Shown here one piece after another: positions 1-9,083 of a stretch of 64,000 nt of DNA. Within the stretch, counting starts at the first letter, position 1; each line of letters opens with the position of its first letter. Under the pieces are notes generated by a model that did not search any database, was not told the DNA's origin, and saw nothing but the letters and a program-made list of their open reading frames with translations. Source of the stretch: Nocardia brasiliensis NBRC 14402 (lineage in GTDB: Bacteria > Actinomycetota > Actinomycetes > Mycobacteriales > Mycobacteriaceae); the NCBI RefSeq assembly GCF_000308475.2, contig NZ_BAFT02000006.1:1-64000 (forward strand). The letters run 5' to 3'. A program made the position numbers and the translations under genes.

Positions 1-687
1 ACGCGGGCGAGCCGAGCCTGCTACCCGGGGCGGTGCGTCGGCGACCGGCGCTGCCGCGGTGCGGCGGCTCGGGCGCGGGGTGGGCTCGTCGAGGCCCGCC
101 TCGTCCGGATCGTCCTTGGGGCGGCGAGTACGCCGGCGAGCGGATTCGGTGAGCGAGGAGCCGCGCTCGCGGCCGCCGCGCGGACGTTTGGCCGAGGACC
201 GACCCCAGCTTTCCCCCCGGCGCGACTCGGCGCCGCTCTCCGCCTGCTCGATGCGGCGCTGCAGCAGGATCCGGCCGCCGCCGATCAACAGGACGAGCAC
301 GGTCGCGAGCATCATCGTGGGGAAGCGCTGCACCAGCGGCACCGCCAGGTTCAGCAGCACATCTTTGATCGAACTCGCCGGGCGGCCGGTCAGCTGCTGG
401 TAGGCCAGCGGAACGGCGATCGAGAGCAGCAGCGGCGGCAGCACCATGGTGGTGAACAAGCCGCGATAGCGGACCGCGAGCACGGCTGCCACACAACCGA
501 CGATGTACAGCGCGGCGAAGGTACCGGTGAGATCGGTAGCGTCGCCGTGGGCATCGATCAAGAACCCCAGAAACGTACAGGCGACCGCGATCAGGACCGC
601 CGCGCCCACCGGGATGCCCGGGACCGTCGGCAAGGTCGAACGATGCGGCGCGGGCACCCGGGATCGCACACGTTGGGAAGCAGCCAC
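1..687 (-). CDS. DUF6542 family membrane protein, C-terminus cut by window edge
   Basis: This gene reads leftward from a GTG at 687 and runs off the window start, so about 229 residues are visible. The N-terminal half holds roughly four hydrophobic segments (residues about 24-45, 55-72, 78-95 and 118-140). A long arginine-, serine- and proline-rich cytoplasmic tail follows. A short membrane domain plus a basic disordered tail matches the actinobacterial DUF6542 family (Rv1111c-like); that family name is from memory. No enzymatic motif is visible and I propose no function. The gene is divergent from nothing on its left that can be seen; its upstream neighbour rmuC is on the same strand. The GTG start is chosen because the frame opens there, just before the hydrophobic region. 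Confidence 0.75.
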   Translation of the reverse strand, partial: MAASQRVRSRVPAPHRSTLPTVPGIPVGAAVLIAVACTFLGFLIDAHGDATDLTGTFAALYIVGCVAAVLAVRYRGLFTTMVLPPLLLSIAVPLAYQQLTGRPASSIKDVLLNLAVPLVQRFPTMMLATVLVLLIGGGRILLQRRIEQAESGAESRRGESWGRSSAKRPRGGRERGSSLTESARRRTRRPKDDPDEAGLDEPTPRPSRRTAAAPVADAPPRVAGSARPR

Positions 688-745
688 ATTATGAACACTA
701 ACTGTCGCCGCGCCCGGGGGCGTTATGGCACGGCGGTTCCACCGG

Positions 746-1903
746 CTAATCGTCGGCGTCGGCGAACCCCACGGCCCGCGGCCACACGTCGACCCGCTGG
801 ATTGCCGGCACCTCCTGCTCCGCTATTTCCAGGTCGTGCAGTTTGCGCGCGGTGACCATCACCCGCGATTCCACCGATGCCACGGTGTAGTTGAAAGCGT
901 CGACGGCTTTACCGAGTTGCGCGCCGAGCCGGTCCAGATGCCGGCCCGTCATACCGAGCCGGGCGTACAGCTCCTTACCCAATTGCTGAACGGTTGCCAT
1001 ATCCCGGGACAGTGCTTCCTGCCGCCAGCCGAATGCCACCGTGCGCAGCAACGCGATCAGCGTGGTCGGCGTAGCCAGGATCACGTTGCGGCCGAAGGCG
1101 TACTCGAGCAATCCGGAGTCGGTGGTGAGCGCGGCGTCCAGGAACGGATCGCCGGGCACGAACAGCACGACGAATTCCGGCGCCGGGTCGAAGGCCGCCC
1201 AGTACGCCTTATCGGCCAGCTGGTCGACGTGGGCGCGCAGGTGCTTCGCGTGCCGGATCAGGTGTTCGGCCCGGACGTCGGGATCCTCGACCGTGCTGGC
1301 GTCGAGGTACGCGCTGAACGGCACCTTGGCGTCGACCACGATGTGCCTGCCGCCCGCCAGATTCACCACCAGGTCGGGCCGGACGGTGCCGGTGCGGTCG
1401 TTGGCGCCGTCACCGCGGGCCGCCCGCGACACCTGCGTGTCGAAATCGCAGTGCCGCGTCATGCCCGCGAGCTCGACCACGCGCTCCAACTGGATCTCGC
1501 CCCACCGGCCGCGCACCTGCGGCGCGCGCAGCGCCGCGACGAGCTGACTGGTCTGGCTGGTCAACTGCAGCGAGGTGCGCTGCATACCCGCCACCTGCTC
1601 GCGCAGGCTGGAGTAGGCGTTGATCCGATGGTGCTCGACCTGCTGGATGTGCTGGTTCAACGCACCGACCGCGTCGCGCAGCGGATCGACCATCGCGCCG
1701 ATGGCGTGCGAATGCCTGCGTGCCGCATCCTCGTTCGCCGCGTTGAGCGATTGCCGCAGCAGCCGTTCGTTGTCCGTGGCCGCGGCCAGTCTCGCCTCTG
1801 CCGCCACCGCGCGTTGCCCGGCGCGCGCGGCATGGCCGAGCCAGCCGAGCCCAGCCCCTGCGGCGAATACCAGCATCAGTGCGACGAGCATCGGTGCGGT
1901 CAT
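746..1903 (-). CDS. rmuC: DNA recombination protein RmuC
   Basis: The product is 385 residues. It has an N-terminal membrane anchor (about residues 4-22), an alanine- and glutamate-rich coiled-coil stretch (about 25-110), then the RmuC core with the motifs GRWGEIQLERV and VVDAKVPFSAYLDA. RmuC-family proteins have a nuclease-like fold and limit DNA inversion and rearrangement; the exact biochemical role is not settled. The reading frame stays open upstream to about 2404, but the ATG at 1903 immediately precedes the membrane anchor and family alignment begins there. The gene is divergent from sbcD (2140) across about 236 bases in which I see no gene. Grouping with sbcD-sbcC fits a DNA-maintenance neighbourhood. 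Confidence 0.9.
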   Translation of the reverse strand: MTAPMLVALMLVFAAGAGLGWLGHAARAGQRAVAAEARLAAATDNERLLRQSLNAANEDAARRHSHAIGAMVDPLRDAVGALNQHIQQVEHHRINAYSSLREQVAGMQRTSLQLTSQTSQLVAALRAPQVRGRWGEIQLERVVELAGMTRHCDFDTQVSRAARGDGANDRTGTVRPDLVVNLAGGRHIVVDAKVPFSAYLDASTVEDPDVRAEHLIRHAKHLRAHVDQLADKAYWAAFDPAPEFVVLFVPGDPFLDAALTTDSGLLEYAFGRNVILATPTTLIALLRTVAFGWRQEALSRDMATVQQLGKELYARLGMTGRHLDRLGAQLGKAVDAFNYTVASVESRVMVTARKLHDLEIAEQEVPAIQRVDVWPRAVGFADADD

Positions 1904-2139
1904 AGCGCCGATAGTGCCGCACGACACCGACAAGAACGCCCGCTCGGCAATCCACCGGCACCGTGTCGGCAAATGCGGCCTGGCGCAAGCCCGCTCGGGC
2001 CGGTCGGTGAAACCGTAACGGGGCTTACGCAACCCGGCCCGGAAAACACCGTGGACACGCCGCGTGAAATGCGCCGCTATCCGACACGGCGGCCTCGGCA
2101 ATTGAATTCTGTCGGTGCCCTCGCCTACGGTTTCGCGGC

Positions 2140-3318
2140 ATGCGGATGCTGCACACCTCGGACTGGCACATCGGGCGCACGTTCCACGGGGTCGATCTGC
2201 TGGCCGATCAGGCCCGGGCACTGACCGCGATCGCGGAGCTGGTGGCCGCGGAGTCGGTCGACGTGGTGGTGTTGCCCGGGGACGTGTACGACCGGTCCAT
2301 TCCGAGCGCGGACGCGATCGCGGTGTGCAACCGGGGATTCGAGGCCATCCGTGCCGCCGGCGCGGTGATCGTCGCCACGTCGGGCAACCACGATTCGCCC
2401 GCACGGCTCGGCGCGGGCGCGAGTTTCGCGGCGGCGGGCGGACTCCATCTGCGCACCACGGTCGCCGATGCCGACCGCCCGGTACTGCTGGACGACGCGC
2501 ACGGCCCTGTGGCGTGCTACGGCATTCCGTACCTGGAACCCGAGATCACGCGCGCGGAACTCGGTGTGCCGCAGGCTCGTTCGCACGCCGACATTCTGGA
2601 CGCGGCGATGGCCCGGATCCGGGCCGATCTCGCCCGGCGGCCGGGGACGCGCGCGGTGGTGCTGGCGCACGCCTTCGTCGTCGGCGGGGAGGCGACCGGT
2701 TCGGAGCGATCCATCTCGGTGGGCGGCGTGGAGACCGTGCCGATGTCGGCGTTCGACGGCATCGACTATGTCGCGCTCGGGCACCTGCATTCGCCGCAGA
2801 CGCTGTCGGAGTCGGTGCGCTACTGTGGTTCGCCGCTGCCGTATTCGTTCGCGGAGAGCTCGCATCGCAAGGCGGTCTGGCTCGTCGACCTTGATGCCGC
2901 GGGGCTGGGCGAGGTGCGCCGCCACGACCTGCCGGTGGTCCGCGGGCTCAGCAAGCTCACCGGCACCTTGGACGACCTGCTCACCGACGTGCGGCACGAC
3001 GCCGCCACCGACGATTACGTCTCCGCGGTGCTCACCGACTCGGCCCGGCCGGTGGACGCGATGCGTAAGCTGCGCGAGCGCTTCCCGCACGCGGTACACG
3101 TGGAGTGGGTGCGCCCGGAGGGCAACCCGGAGCTGCGCTACCGTGAACGGGTGCACGGCCGCCGCGATACCGAAGTAGCGCAGACCTTTCTCACCGATGT
3201 GCGGGGCGAGCCCAGCGCGGGCGAAATGGCTTGGCTGGAGCGGGCACTCGCGGCCGCGGTCGCCGAGCCCGACCGCGTGCCGACGGCGGCGGAATCGGCC
3301 ACGGAACTCTCGGCGTGA
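2140..3318 (+). CDS. sbcD: exonuclease SbcCD subunit D
   Basis: The product is 392 residues and carries the metallophosphoesterase motifs in order: SDWHIGR at residues 7-13, PGDVYD, SGNHDSP and LGHLHSP. These bind two metal ions at the Mre11-type nuclease centre. SbcD pairs with SbcC to open and degrade hairpins and protein-blocked DNA ends. A C-terminal capping region follows the catalytic domain, and length is normal for the family. The ATG at 2140 places motif I directly at the N-terminus, as expected. The sbcC gene starts 34 bases after the stop, so the two are cotranscribed. Confidence 0.96.
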   Translation: MRMLHTSDWHIGRTFHGVDLLADQARALTAIAELVAAESVDVVVLPGDVYDRSIPSADAIAVCNRGFEAIRAAGAVIVATSGNHDSPARLGAGASFAAAGGLHLRTTVADADRPVLLDDAHGPVACYGIPYLEPEITRAELGVPQARSHADILDAAMARIRADLARRPGTRAVVLAHAFVVGGEATGSERSISVGGVETVPMSAFDGIDYVALGHLHSPQTLSESVRYCGSPLPYSFAESSHRKAVWLVDLDAAGLGEVRRHDLPVVRGLSKLTGTLDDLLTDVRHDAATDDYVSAVLTDSARPVDAMRKLRERFPHAVHVEWVRPEGNPELRYRERVHGRRDTEVAQTFLTDVRGEPSAGEMAWLERALAAAVAEPDRVPTAAESATELSA

Positions 3319-3352
3319 GCGCCCAGGCCGGGGCGTACCCGGCGGCGGCCGC

Positions 3353-6300
3353 ATGAGGCTGCACCGGCTGGAGATGACCGCGTTCGGCCCGTTCGCCGAG
3401 ACCACGGTCATCGACTTCGACGCGCTCGGCGCCGACGGACTGTTCCTGCTGCACGGGCAGACCGGCGCGGGTAAGACCACGGTGCTGGACGCGATCGCGT
3501 TCGCGCTGTACGGCAAGGTCCCGGGCGCGCGTGGGGAGAGCAAGCGCCTGCACTCCGACCACGCACCGGACCAGACGCCGCCGCAGGTGGTGCTGGAGGT
3601 GACGCTCGGCGGCCGCCGCATCCGCCTGACCCGCATCCCCGAGTTCGAACGTCCCAAGCTGCGTGGCACCGGGATGCGCACCGACCCGGCCAAGGCCACG
3701 CTGACCTGGCTGGACGGGCGAGGCGAAAACCTTTCCCGGATACCCGATATCGGAGACGAGATCATCCGGCTGCTCGGGATGAGCGCCGACCAGTTCTTCC
3801 AGGTGGTGCTGCTGCCGCAGGGCGACTTCGCACGATTCCTGCGGGCGGAGAACGAGGATCGCGAGAAGCTGCTCGAAAAGCTCTTCGACACCGAACGATT
3901 CGGCAGCGCCGAGCAGTGGCTCGCGGACAAACGCCGCGCCTCCGCCGCCGACCTGGAGGCGCGCAAACAGGGCATCGACCGGTTGATCGCCAAAGTCGGT
4001 GTCGCGGCGGGAGTCAGCGCCACCGAGACTGTCGGTCCACTAGAGGCGGTGGGCTGGTCGCAGGATCTGCTAGCCGCCGCTCGCGTCGAGCTGACCGGTG
4101 CCGCCGCGACAGCCGAACGCTGCCAACAGGAGGCGGCGCGGGTGCAGGCGCGCGCCGAGGAGCAACGCCGCCTGCACGACCTGCTCCGCCGCCGGGCGGC
4201 TGCCCACGCGCAACTCGAGCAGTACGCCGCGGCCGCCGACCACCGTGCCGCGGCGCGGGCCGAACTCGACGCCGCCCGGCGCGCCGAGCCGGTTGTCACG
4301 GCGATCGACGAGGCCAGGGACGCGGTCATGCTGATGCGCGCCAAGGAGAACGAAACCGCCGGTACGGCCCGCCGTTTGGCCACGCATCTGCTGGAGCCCG
4401 GCGCGGCGGATCTCGGCGGCGCGGAGCTGATCGGTGTCGAAGATTCGCTCACCGTTCGCGACGACGCCGACATCGATGCCGCGATCCGCCGCTGGAGCGC
4501 GCAGATCGGCGGCTTGGACGAGGTGCGCGCCGACGCCGCGGCCGTGACCGGGCTGCACCAGGAACTGGCGGGACTACGGGCCGAGAGCACGGCGCTCACC
4601 ACCCGGATCGCCGACCTGACCAAGCGGCGCGACCAGCTGCCCGGCGCCCTCGCCACGCTCGAAACCCGGCTGCGCGAGGCGACGAACGCGGCCGCGACGC
4701 TGCCCACCCTGACCGCCGAATGCGAACGTCTGCAGGCCGCCGCCCTGGCGGCGGTCGAACTCGCCTCGCGCAGAACGAATCTCGATCACGCCAGGGTCGA
4801 GTTCGAGACCGCCCGTGCCGCGCACAACGATGCCAAGGAACGGGTCCTGGAGCTGCGCGAACGCCGGTTGGCGGGCATGGCCGCCGAACTGGCCGGTGAG
4901 CTCGTCGACGGCACCCCCTGCGCGGTATGCGGATCCGCGGATCATCCCGAACCGGCCCGCCCCACCGCCGACGCCGTGTCCAAGGACGCCGAGGACGCGG
5001 CGGTGACCGCCGAACGCGCGGCCGAAGACGCCCGCGACCGGGTGCATGCCCGAATCACCGGTCTGGAACGCGAGATCGAGGCGCTCATCGCCCGCGGCGG
5101 CGACGCCGACCGGGTCGAGCTGGCGGCCGCCCTGCGCACAGCCACCGATCGCTACGAAGACACCGCCGAGCTGGCGGCCCTCGCCGACGGGCTGACCGCC
5201 GAGCTGACGCGCCTGCGCACCGACGAGACCCGCCTGCACGACGAACTGCGCGAAGCGGATTCCCGGCGCAGCGCTGTCGCCGCGAACATCGTCGCGGCCG
5301 ATACCCGTCTCGTGGAACTCACCGAGCGCCTGCGCGTCGCGGCCGGTGCGGACGAAACCATCGAGCGCCGCCGCGCCCGCCTCACCGCCCTGGTCACCGA
5401 CAGCAGTGCGCTGCGCGACGCCCGCGCCGAGGCCGCCGCGGCGCGAGAGAAGGTGGCGGTCATCGCCGGCCGGGTCGAGAACCTCGCTCGTGCAGCGGGT
5501 TTCGTGCCGGACGATCCGCGCTGGAACATTGGCGACGGCACAGAGCAGCACGATGCGGTCCTGGACGTGACGTCCGACCAGGGGGCCTCTGGCCCTGGGA
5601 CAACAGGCAGCGCAAGCACCGGTAGTGAAGGTGTCGCCGGGACCGCCGCGACCGAACCGGACGCTGCGCCGCGCGATCACGTGGCACGTTTGACCGCGTA
5701 CGCCCGAGTCGTCAACGCGGCGAGCCGAACTCCGCAGCGCCGGCAAGAGATCGACGCGGAACTGGCCGCCGCCGACAACGCCCGCGCACACGCGCAAGCC
5801 GTGCTCGCCGAGCCGGAGATCCAGGCGGCCGCGACCCGGGAGCCGAGTGATCTGGCCGAACTCGAGCAGCTGGTCGAAGTCGCACGGAAGCAACTGAACG
5901 CCGCTGTCGCCGCGCACGCGGAGGCGAACCGGCGGGTGAGCCAGCTCGAGGATCTCGGCGGTCAGCTCTGGGCCGCGGTGGACCGGATCGCCCCGCTGCA
6001 GCGCACGCACGACGAACTCGCCGGGCTCGCCGAGGTGGTGGCCGGGCGGGGCGAGAACAATCGCCGGATGTCGCTGCGCTCTTACGTTCTCGCCGCCCGG
6101 CTGGAAGAGGTGGCGCAGGCCGGTTCGGTGCGGTTGCGCCGAATGTCAGCGGGCCGTTACGAATTCGTGCATTCGGACAAGGCGGGTCCGCGCGGCCGCC
6201 GCGGCGGCCTCGGCCTGGACATCCGCGACGACTACACCGGTGCGGTCCGCCCCGCCAAAACTCTGTCCGGCGGTGAAACCTTCATGGCCGCACTCTCTTT

Positions 6301-6556
6301 GGCTCTGGGGCTGGCCGACACGGTGGCCGCCGAATCCGGCGGCCTGGTCCTGGACACCCTGTTCATCGACGAGGGTTTCGGCGGCCTGGATGCCGACACC
6401 CTCGACGCGGTGATGGGCGTCCTCGACGAACTCCGCGCCGGCGGCCGCGTCGTCGGCGTCGTCAGCCACGTAGACGAAATGCGCCAGCGCATCCCCAGCC
6501 GCCTGCACGTCCGCCGCGGCCGCACCGGCTCCCACCTACAAGCCACCGTCGCCTGA
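3353..6556 (+). CDS. sbcC: exonuclease SbcCD subunit C (Rad50-like ATPase)
   Basis: The product is 1067 residues. A Walker A motif GQTGAGKT lies at residues 35-42, followed by long alanine- and glutamate-rich coiled coils. The zinc hook CxxC (CAVC) is at Cys523-Cys526. The ABC signature LSGGET is at residues 971-976, and the Walker B region LVLDTLFIDEGFGGLD follows. ATP-driven closure of the two head halves activates SbcD. The frame is open to 3197, but the ATG at 3353 gives the standard start MRLHRLEMTAFGPF. Residues about 733-775 hold a glycine-, serine- and threonine-rich low-complexity insert within the second coiled-coil arm. The gene converges with ogt, 12 bases beyond its stop. Confidence 0.96.
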   Translation: MRLHRLEMTAFGPFAETTVIDFDALGADGLFLLHGQTGAGKTTVLDAIAFALYGKVPGARGESKRLHSDHAPDQTPPQVVLEVTLGGRRIRLTRIPEFERPKLRGTGMRTDPAKATLTWLDGRGENLSRIPDIGDEIIRLLGMSADQFFQVVLLPQGDFARFLRAENEDREKLLEKLFDTERFGSAEQWLADKRRASAADLEARKQGIDRLIAKVGVAAGVSATETVGPLEAVGWSQDLLAAARVELTGAAATAERCQQEAARVQARAEEQRRLHDLLRRRAAAHAQLEQYAAAADHRAAARAELDAARRAEPVVTAIDEARDAVMLMRAKENETAGTARRLATHLLEPGAADLGGAELIGVEDSLTVRDDADIDAAIRRWSAQIGGLDEVRADAAAVTGLHQELAGLRAESTALTTRIADLTKRRDQLPGALATLETRLREATNAAATLPTLTAECERLQAAALAAVELASRRTNLDHARVEFETARAAHNDAKERVLELRERRLAGMAAELAGELVDGTPCAVCGSADHPEPARPTADAVSKDAEDAAVTAERAAEDARDRVHARITGLEREIEALIARGGDADRVELAAALRTATDRYEDTAELAALADGLTAELTRLRTDETRLHDELREADSRRSAVAANIVAADTRLVELTERLRVAAGADETIERRRARLTALVTDSSALRDARAEAAAAREKVAVIAGRVENLARAAGFVPDDPRWNIGDGTEQHDAVLDVTSDQGASGPGTTGSASTGSEGVAGTAATEPDAAPRDHVARLTAYARVVNAASRTPQRRQEIDAELAAADNARAHAQAVLAEPEIQAAATREPSDLAELEQLVEVARKQLNAAVAAHAEANRRVSQLEDLGGQLWAAVDRIAPLQRTHDELAGLAEVVAGRGENNRRMSLRSYVLAARLEEVAQAGSVRLRRMSAGRYEFVHSDKAGPRGRRGGLGLDIRDDYTGAVRPAKTLSGGETFMAALSLALGLADTVAAESGGLVLDTLFIDEGFGGLDADTLDAVMGVLDELRAGGRVVGVVSHVDEMRQRIPSRLHVRRGRTGSHLQATVA

Positions 6557-6568
6557 CCGCTCTGCGTC

Positions 6569-7105
6569 TTACGCCTCGTGGTCGAGTAGCCAGCGTTTGA
6601 TCGGCAGGCCCCAGCGGAAACCGCCTAGGGCGCCGCCGATTCGGTAGATGCGGTGGCAGGGGACGAAGAGGGCGGCGGCGTTGCGGGCGCAGGCGTTGGC
6701 GGCGGCGCGGGTGGCGTCGGGGCGGCCGGAGATGGCGGCGAACTCGGTGTAGGTGATCGGGCTGCCTGCCGGGACTTTGCGTAGTACTTCCCAGGCGTGC
6801 AGCAGGAATTCGCCGGAGTGCTGGCGGACCGGGACTGCGTCGATCGCGGTGACATCGCCGCGGTGGTAGTCGAGCACGGCCTGGGTCACCGCGCCGAGCG
6901 AATCACGTTGGCGCAGTTCGGCTGGGCGCAGGGACGGGTGGATCAGCGTGCGCAGGTTCTGTGCGTCGGTGGTCCACCCGGCGGCCAGCACCTGTCCTTC
7001 GGGGTCGACGAGCGCGGTGAACGGGCCGATCGGGGTCTCGGTCGTTGCGAAATCCGCAGTGCCGGTGCCGATCCGGCGGGTGGCGGGTCGAACGGCGGCG
7101 GTCAT
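6569..7105 (-). CDS. ogt: methylated-DNA--[protein]-cysteine S-methyltransferase
   Basis: The product is 178 residues. It contains the suicide active-site motif VPCHRIYRIGG; the cysteine accepts the alkyl group from O6-alkylguanine or O4-alkylthymine. A helix-turn-helix DNA-binding segment (about residues 100-135, with SPITYTEFAAISGRP) precedes it. The ATG at 7105 overlaps the stop codon of the Ada-AlkA gene by four bases (ATGA), so the two are translationally coupled in a leftward operon. This mirrors the alkA-ogt pair of mycobacteria. Repair is cytosolic, and each protein molecule acts once. Confidence 0.94.
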   Translation of the reverse strand: MTAAVRPATRRIGTGTADFATTETPIGPFTALVDPEGQVLAAGWTTDAQNLRTLIHPSLRPAELRQRDSLGAVTQAVLDYHRGDVTAIDAVPVRQHSGEFLLHAWEVLRKVPAGSPITYTEFAAISGRPDATRAAANACARNAAALFVPCHRIYRIGGALGGFRWGLPIKRWLLDHEA

Positions 7106-8724
7106 GGCCGGCTCGCTTTCGCGGCGGCGGACTTGGCCGCGGCAGATTTGGTGCGGTCGGCACGCTCGGTCAGCGCGGCCTTCCACAGATGCATGGACAG
7201 GTAGGAGCGCCACGGCGCCCAGCGCCCGGTATCGGCCAGGTCCACGCCGAGCAGCGCGGCGCCCTGGCGGACCACCAGGTCGGTGTTGAGCAGCACATCG
7301 GGATCGGCGAGCAGCCGCATGGTCACGTAGTCGGCGGTCCACGGGCCGACGCCGTCGAGTGCGAGCAGGTCGCGGCGCAGGTCGGCGGCGGTGCGGCCCT
7401 GGTGCAGTGCGAGTTCGCCGCCGGCCAGCGCCTCGGCGACGCCGATGATCGAGCGGACCCGCCGGGCCGGACCGGTGAGCACCTCGGCACCGCGTTCGGC
7501 GATGGTGGCCGGGGTGGGGAACAGCAGCGGAATGGGCCCTTCGACGCGTTCGCCGAGCGCCTCGACCAGTCGCGCGGTGTGCGTGGCGGCGGCCGACACC
7601 GAGATCTGCTGGCCGATCATGGTGCGCAGCAACAATTCCGGGCCGTCGAGGCAGCCGGGTACGCGAATGCCCGGACTGAACACGGGCGGCCTGGTGCCGG
7701 TCGCGTCGGGCAGGTCTTCGGCGTCCGGCGGCGCGCCCGCGCCCGCGTCGGGCAGCCGGGTGGTGCCAGGATCCGCGAGCTCCGGTGCCGGAAGGTCTTG
7801 TCCCGCGCTGACTCCCAGCACCTCGTCGATGCCTACCGGGTCGGCGTCGAGGTCGAGCAGGTGACGCAGGCGCGCGACGGTCGGCGCGAGATCGCGCATG
7901 TCGTGCAGTGCCAGCTCCGCGCGGACGTGGTCGCGCTGGAAGCTCAGCCGCGTGGTCGCGTGTCCGTGCGGGGTGCGCAGATTCCTGGTGTAGGAACGGT
8001 TTTCCCACAGTTCCATGCCGGGAGCCACGTGCGAGGAGAGGAACCATTCGAGCCAGGCGCGGTCGAGCGGCTCCCGGTAGGGCAGGCGCAGGCTGAGCGT
8101 CCCGTTGACCGGCGGCGTCTGGCGGCCATTCGAGCTGGACTTCGTCCGTTGCGCTTCGGTGCGCATCGTGGTCGGGCTGACCGCGAACACTTCGCGCACC
8201 GTGTCGTTGAACTGCCGGATGCTGGCGAAGCCGGCCGCGAAGGCGATGTCGGACATGGGCATTGCCGTCGTCTGAATGAGCAGCCGCGCCGTATGTGCCC
8301 GGTGCGCGCGGGCAAGCGCCAACGGACCGGCCCCCAGTTCGGTGGTGAGCACGCGGGTCAGCTGCCGCTGCGAATAGCCGAGGGTGGCCGCCAGCGCGGG
8401 GACGCCACCGCGTTCGATCACGCCGTCGCCGATCAGCCGCATCGCGCGCGCGGCCAGATCGGCCCGGGTGTTCCAGAGTGGTGAGCCGGGGGCGGCGTCG
8501 GGCAGGCAGCGGCGGCAGGCCCGGTACCCCGCCTGCTGTGCCGCGGCGGCGGTGGGCAGGAACGAGACGTTCGCCCGTTTCGGGGTGATCGCCGGACACG
8601 AAGGGCGGCAATAGATTCCGGTGGTCCGCACCGCGGTGAAGAACTGCCCGTCGAATCGGGAGTCTCTGGTCGACACCGCCCGATAGCACCGCTCGAAATC
8701 CAACACCGTGATCGTCACGCTCAC
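7102..8724 (-). CDS. alkA: Ada-type methyl-sensing regulator fused to AlkA DNA-3-methyladenine glycosylase
   Basis: The product is about 540 residues with three parts. The N-terminal Ada zinc domain has paired cysteines (TGIYCRPSCP and ACRRC), where phosphotriester methyl groups are transferred. An AraC-type helix-turn-helix region follows (about 90-190). The C-terminus is AlkA, with a helix-hairpin-helix (LLALDGVGPWTADYV) and a catalytic aspartate in LLNTDLVV. A Pro/Asp-rich linker of about 40 residues interrupts the AlkA half. The protein should both sense alkylation, inducing its own operon, and excise 3-methyladenine. The frame opens with TTG at 8745; I prefer the GTG at 8724, with GTG 8718 also possible, because homologues begin just before the FERCYRAV segment. 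It overlaps ogt by four bases. Confidence 0.9.
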   Translation of the reverse strand: MSVTITVLDFERCYRAVSTRDSRFDGQFFTAVRTTGIYCRPSCPAITPKRANVSFLPTAAAAQQAGYRACRRCLPDAAPGSPLWNTRADLAARAMRLIGDGVIERGGVPALAATLGYSQRQLTRVLTTELGAGPLALARAHRAHTARLLIQTTAMPMSDIAFAAGFASIRQFNDTVREVFAVSPTTMRTEAQRTKSSSNGRQTPPVNGTLSLRLPYREPLDRAWLEWFLSSHVAPGMELWENRSYTRNLRTPHGHATTRLSFQRDHVRAELALHDMRDLAPTVARLRHLLDLDADPVGIDEVLGVSAGQDLPAPELADPGTTRLPDAGAGAPPDAEDLPDATGTRPPVFSPGIRVPGCLDGPELLLRTMIGQQISVSAAATHTARLVEALGERVEGPIPLLFPTPATIAERGAEVLTGPARRVRSIIGVAEALAGGELALHQGRTAADLRRDLLALDGVGPWTADYVTMRLLADPDVLLNTDLVVRQGAALLGVDLADTGRWAPWRSYLSMHLWKAALTERADRTKSAAAKSAAAKASRP

Positions 8725-8819
8725 CACAATGTCATTTGGAAGCAATCTCCGCTAGCGGGAATCCGCCATTATCGCCGTCGAGTCGCTGAGCTGCGCGGAG
8801 CTCGGATAAATGCTGGAAG

Positions 8820-9083
8820 TCAGCAGCAGCGGTTCTGCGGATTGCTGTCGGCGTCGGCGTGCCGGATGCGCCAGTACTCCCGTTCGGTGGGTATCGCGCA
8901 GCCGGGATGGTTGCGCGTCAGATGCGCGACGTAGCGCTGATAGTCCTGACCCCCGAGGATCGAGTTGAACCACCAGCCGATGTTGCGAACCGCTGTCGCA
9001 CAGGCGTTTCGAGCGGTCCGCAGGCGCCGCAGGACGGCCGGTCGAGCCGACCGGCCGTCCTGCGGGGTAGCACTGAGCGTCAA
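8820..9083 (-). CDS. YbdD/YjiX-family small protein downstream of cstA
   Basis: This small protein has about 87 residues. Its C-terminal 60 residues match the YbdD/YjiX family: GGQDYQRYVAHLTRNHPG, then PTEREYWR and a terminal NPQNRCC. Such proteins sit next to CstA peptide/pyruvate transporters and are thought to assist them; the molecular role is not well defined. The likely start is a TTG at 9083 that overlaps the cstA stop, since no ATG or GTG lies in frame before the conserved part. That choice adds an N-terminal extension encoded by a 17-bp perfect hairpin, which is odd. A later, non-standard start inside the extension cannot be excluded. Confidence 0.75.
   Translation of the reverse strand: MTLSATPQDGRSARPAVLRRLRTARNACATAVRNIGWWFNSILGGQDYQRYVAHLTRNHPGCAIPTEREYWRIRHADADSNPQNRCC
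9027..9065. repeat. 17-bp perfect hairpin inside the start of the YbdD-like gene
   Basis: CCGCAGGACGGCCGGTC at 9027-9043 is followed by a 5-base loop (GAGCC) and then its exact reverse complement to 9065. It lies 15 bases beyond the cstA stop on the transcribed (minus) strand. No U-run follows, and the stem lies within the presumed N-terminus of the YbdD-like gene. It could act as an attenuator, an mRNA stabiliser for cstA, or part of a mobile palindromic repeat. Confidence 0.7.

Noticed and set aside
2125..4707. Long open frame of 860 codons on the minus strand across sbcD and sbcC
   Set aside because: It is the reverse shadow of real genes. High GC at third positions removes stop codons in other frames, and the product has no recognisable domain.
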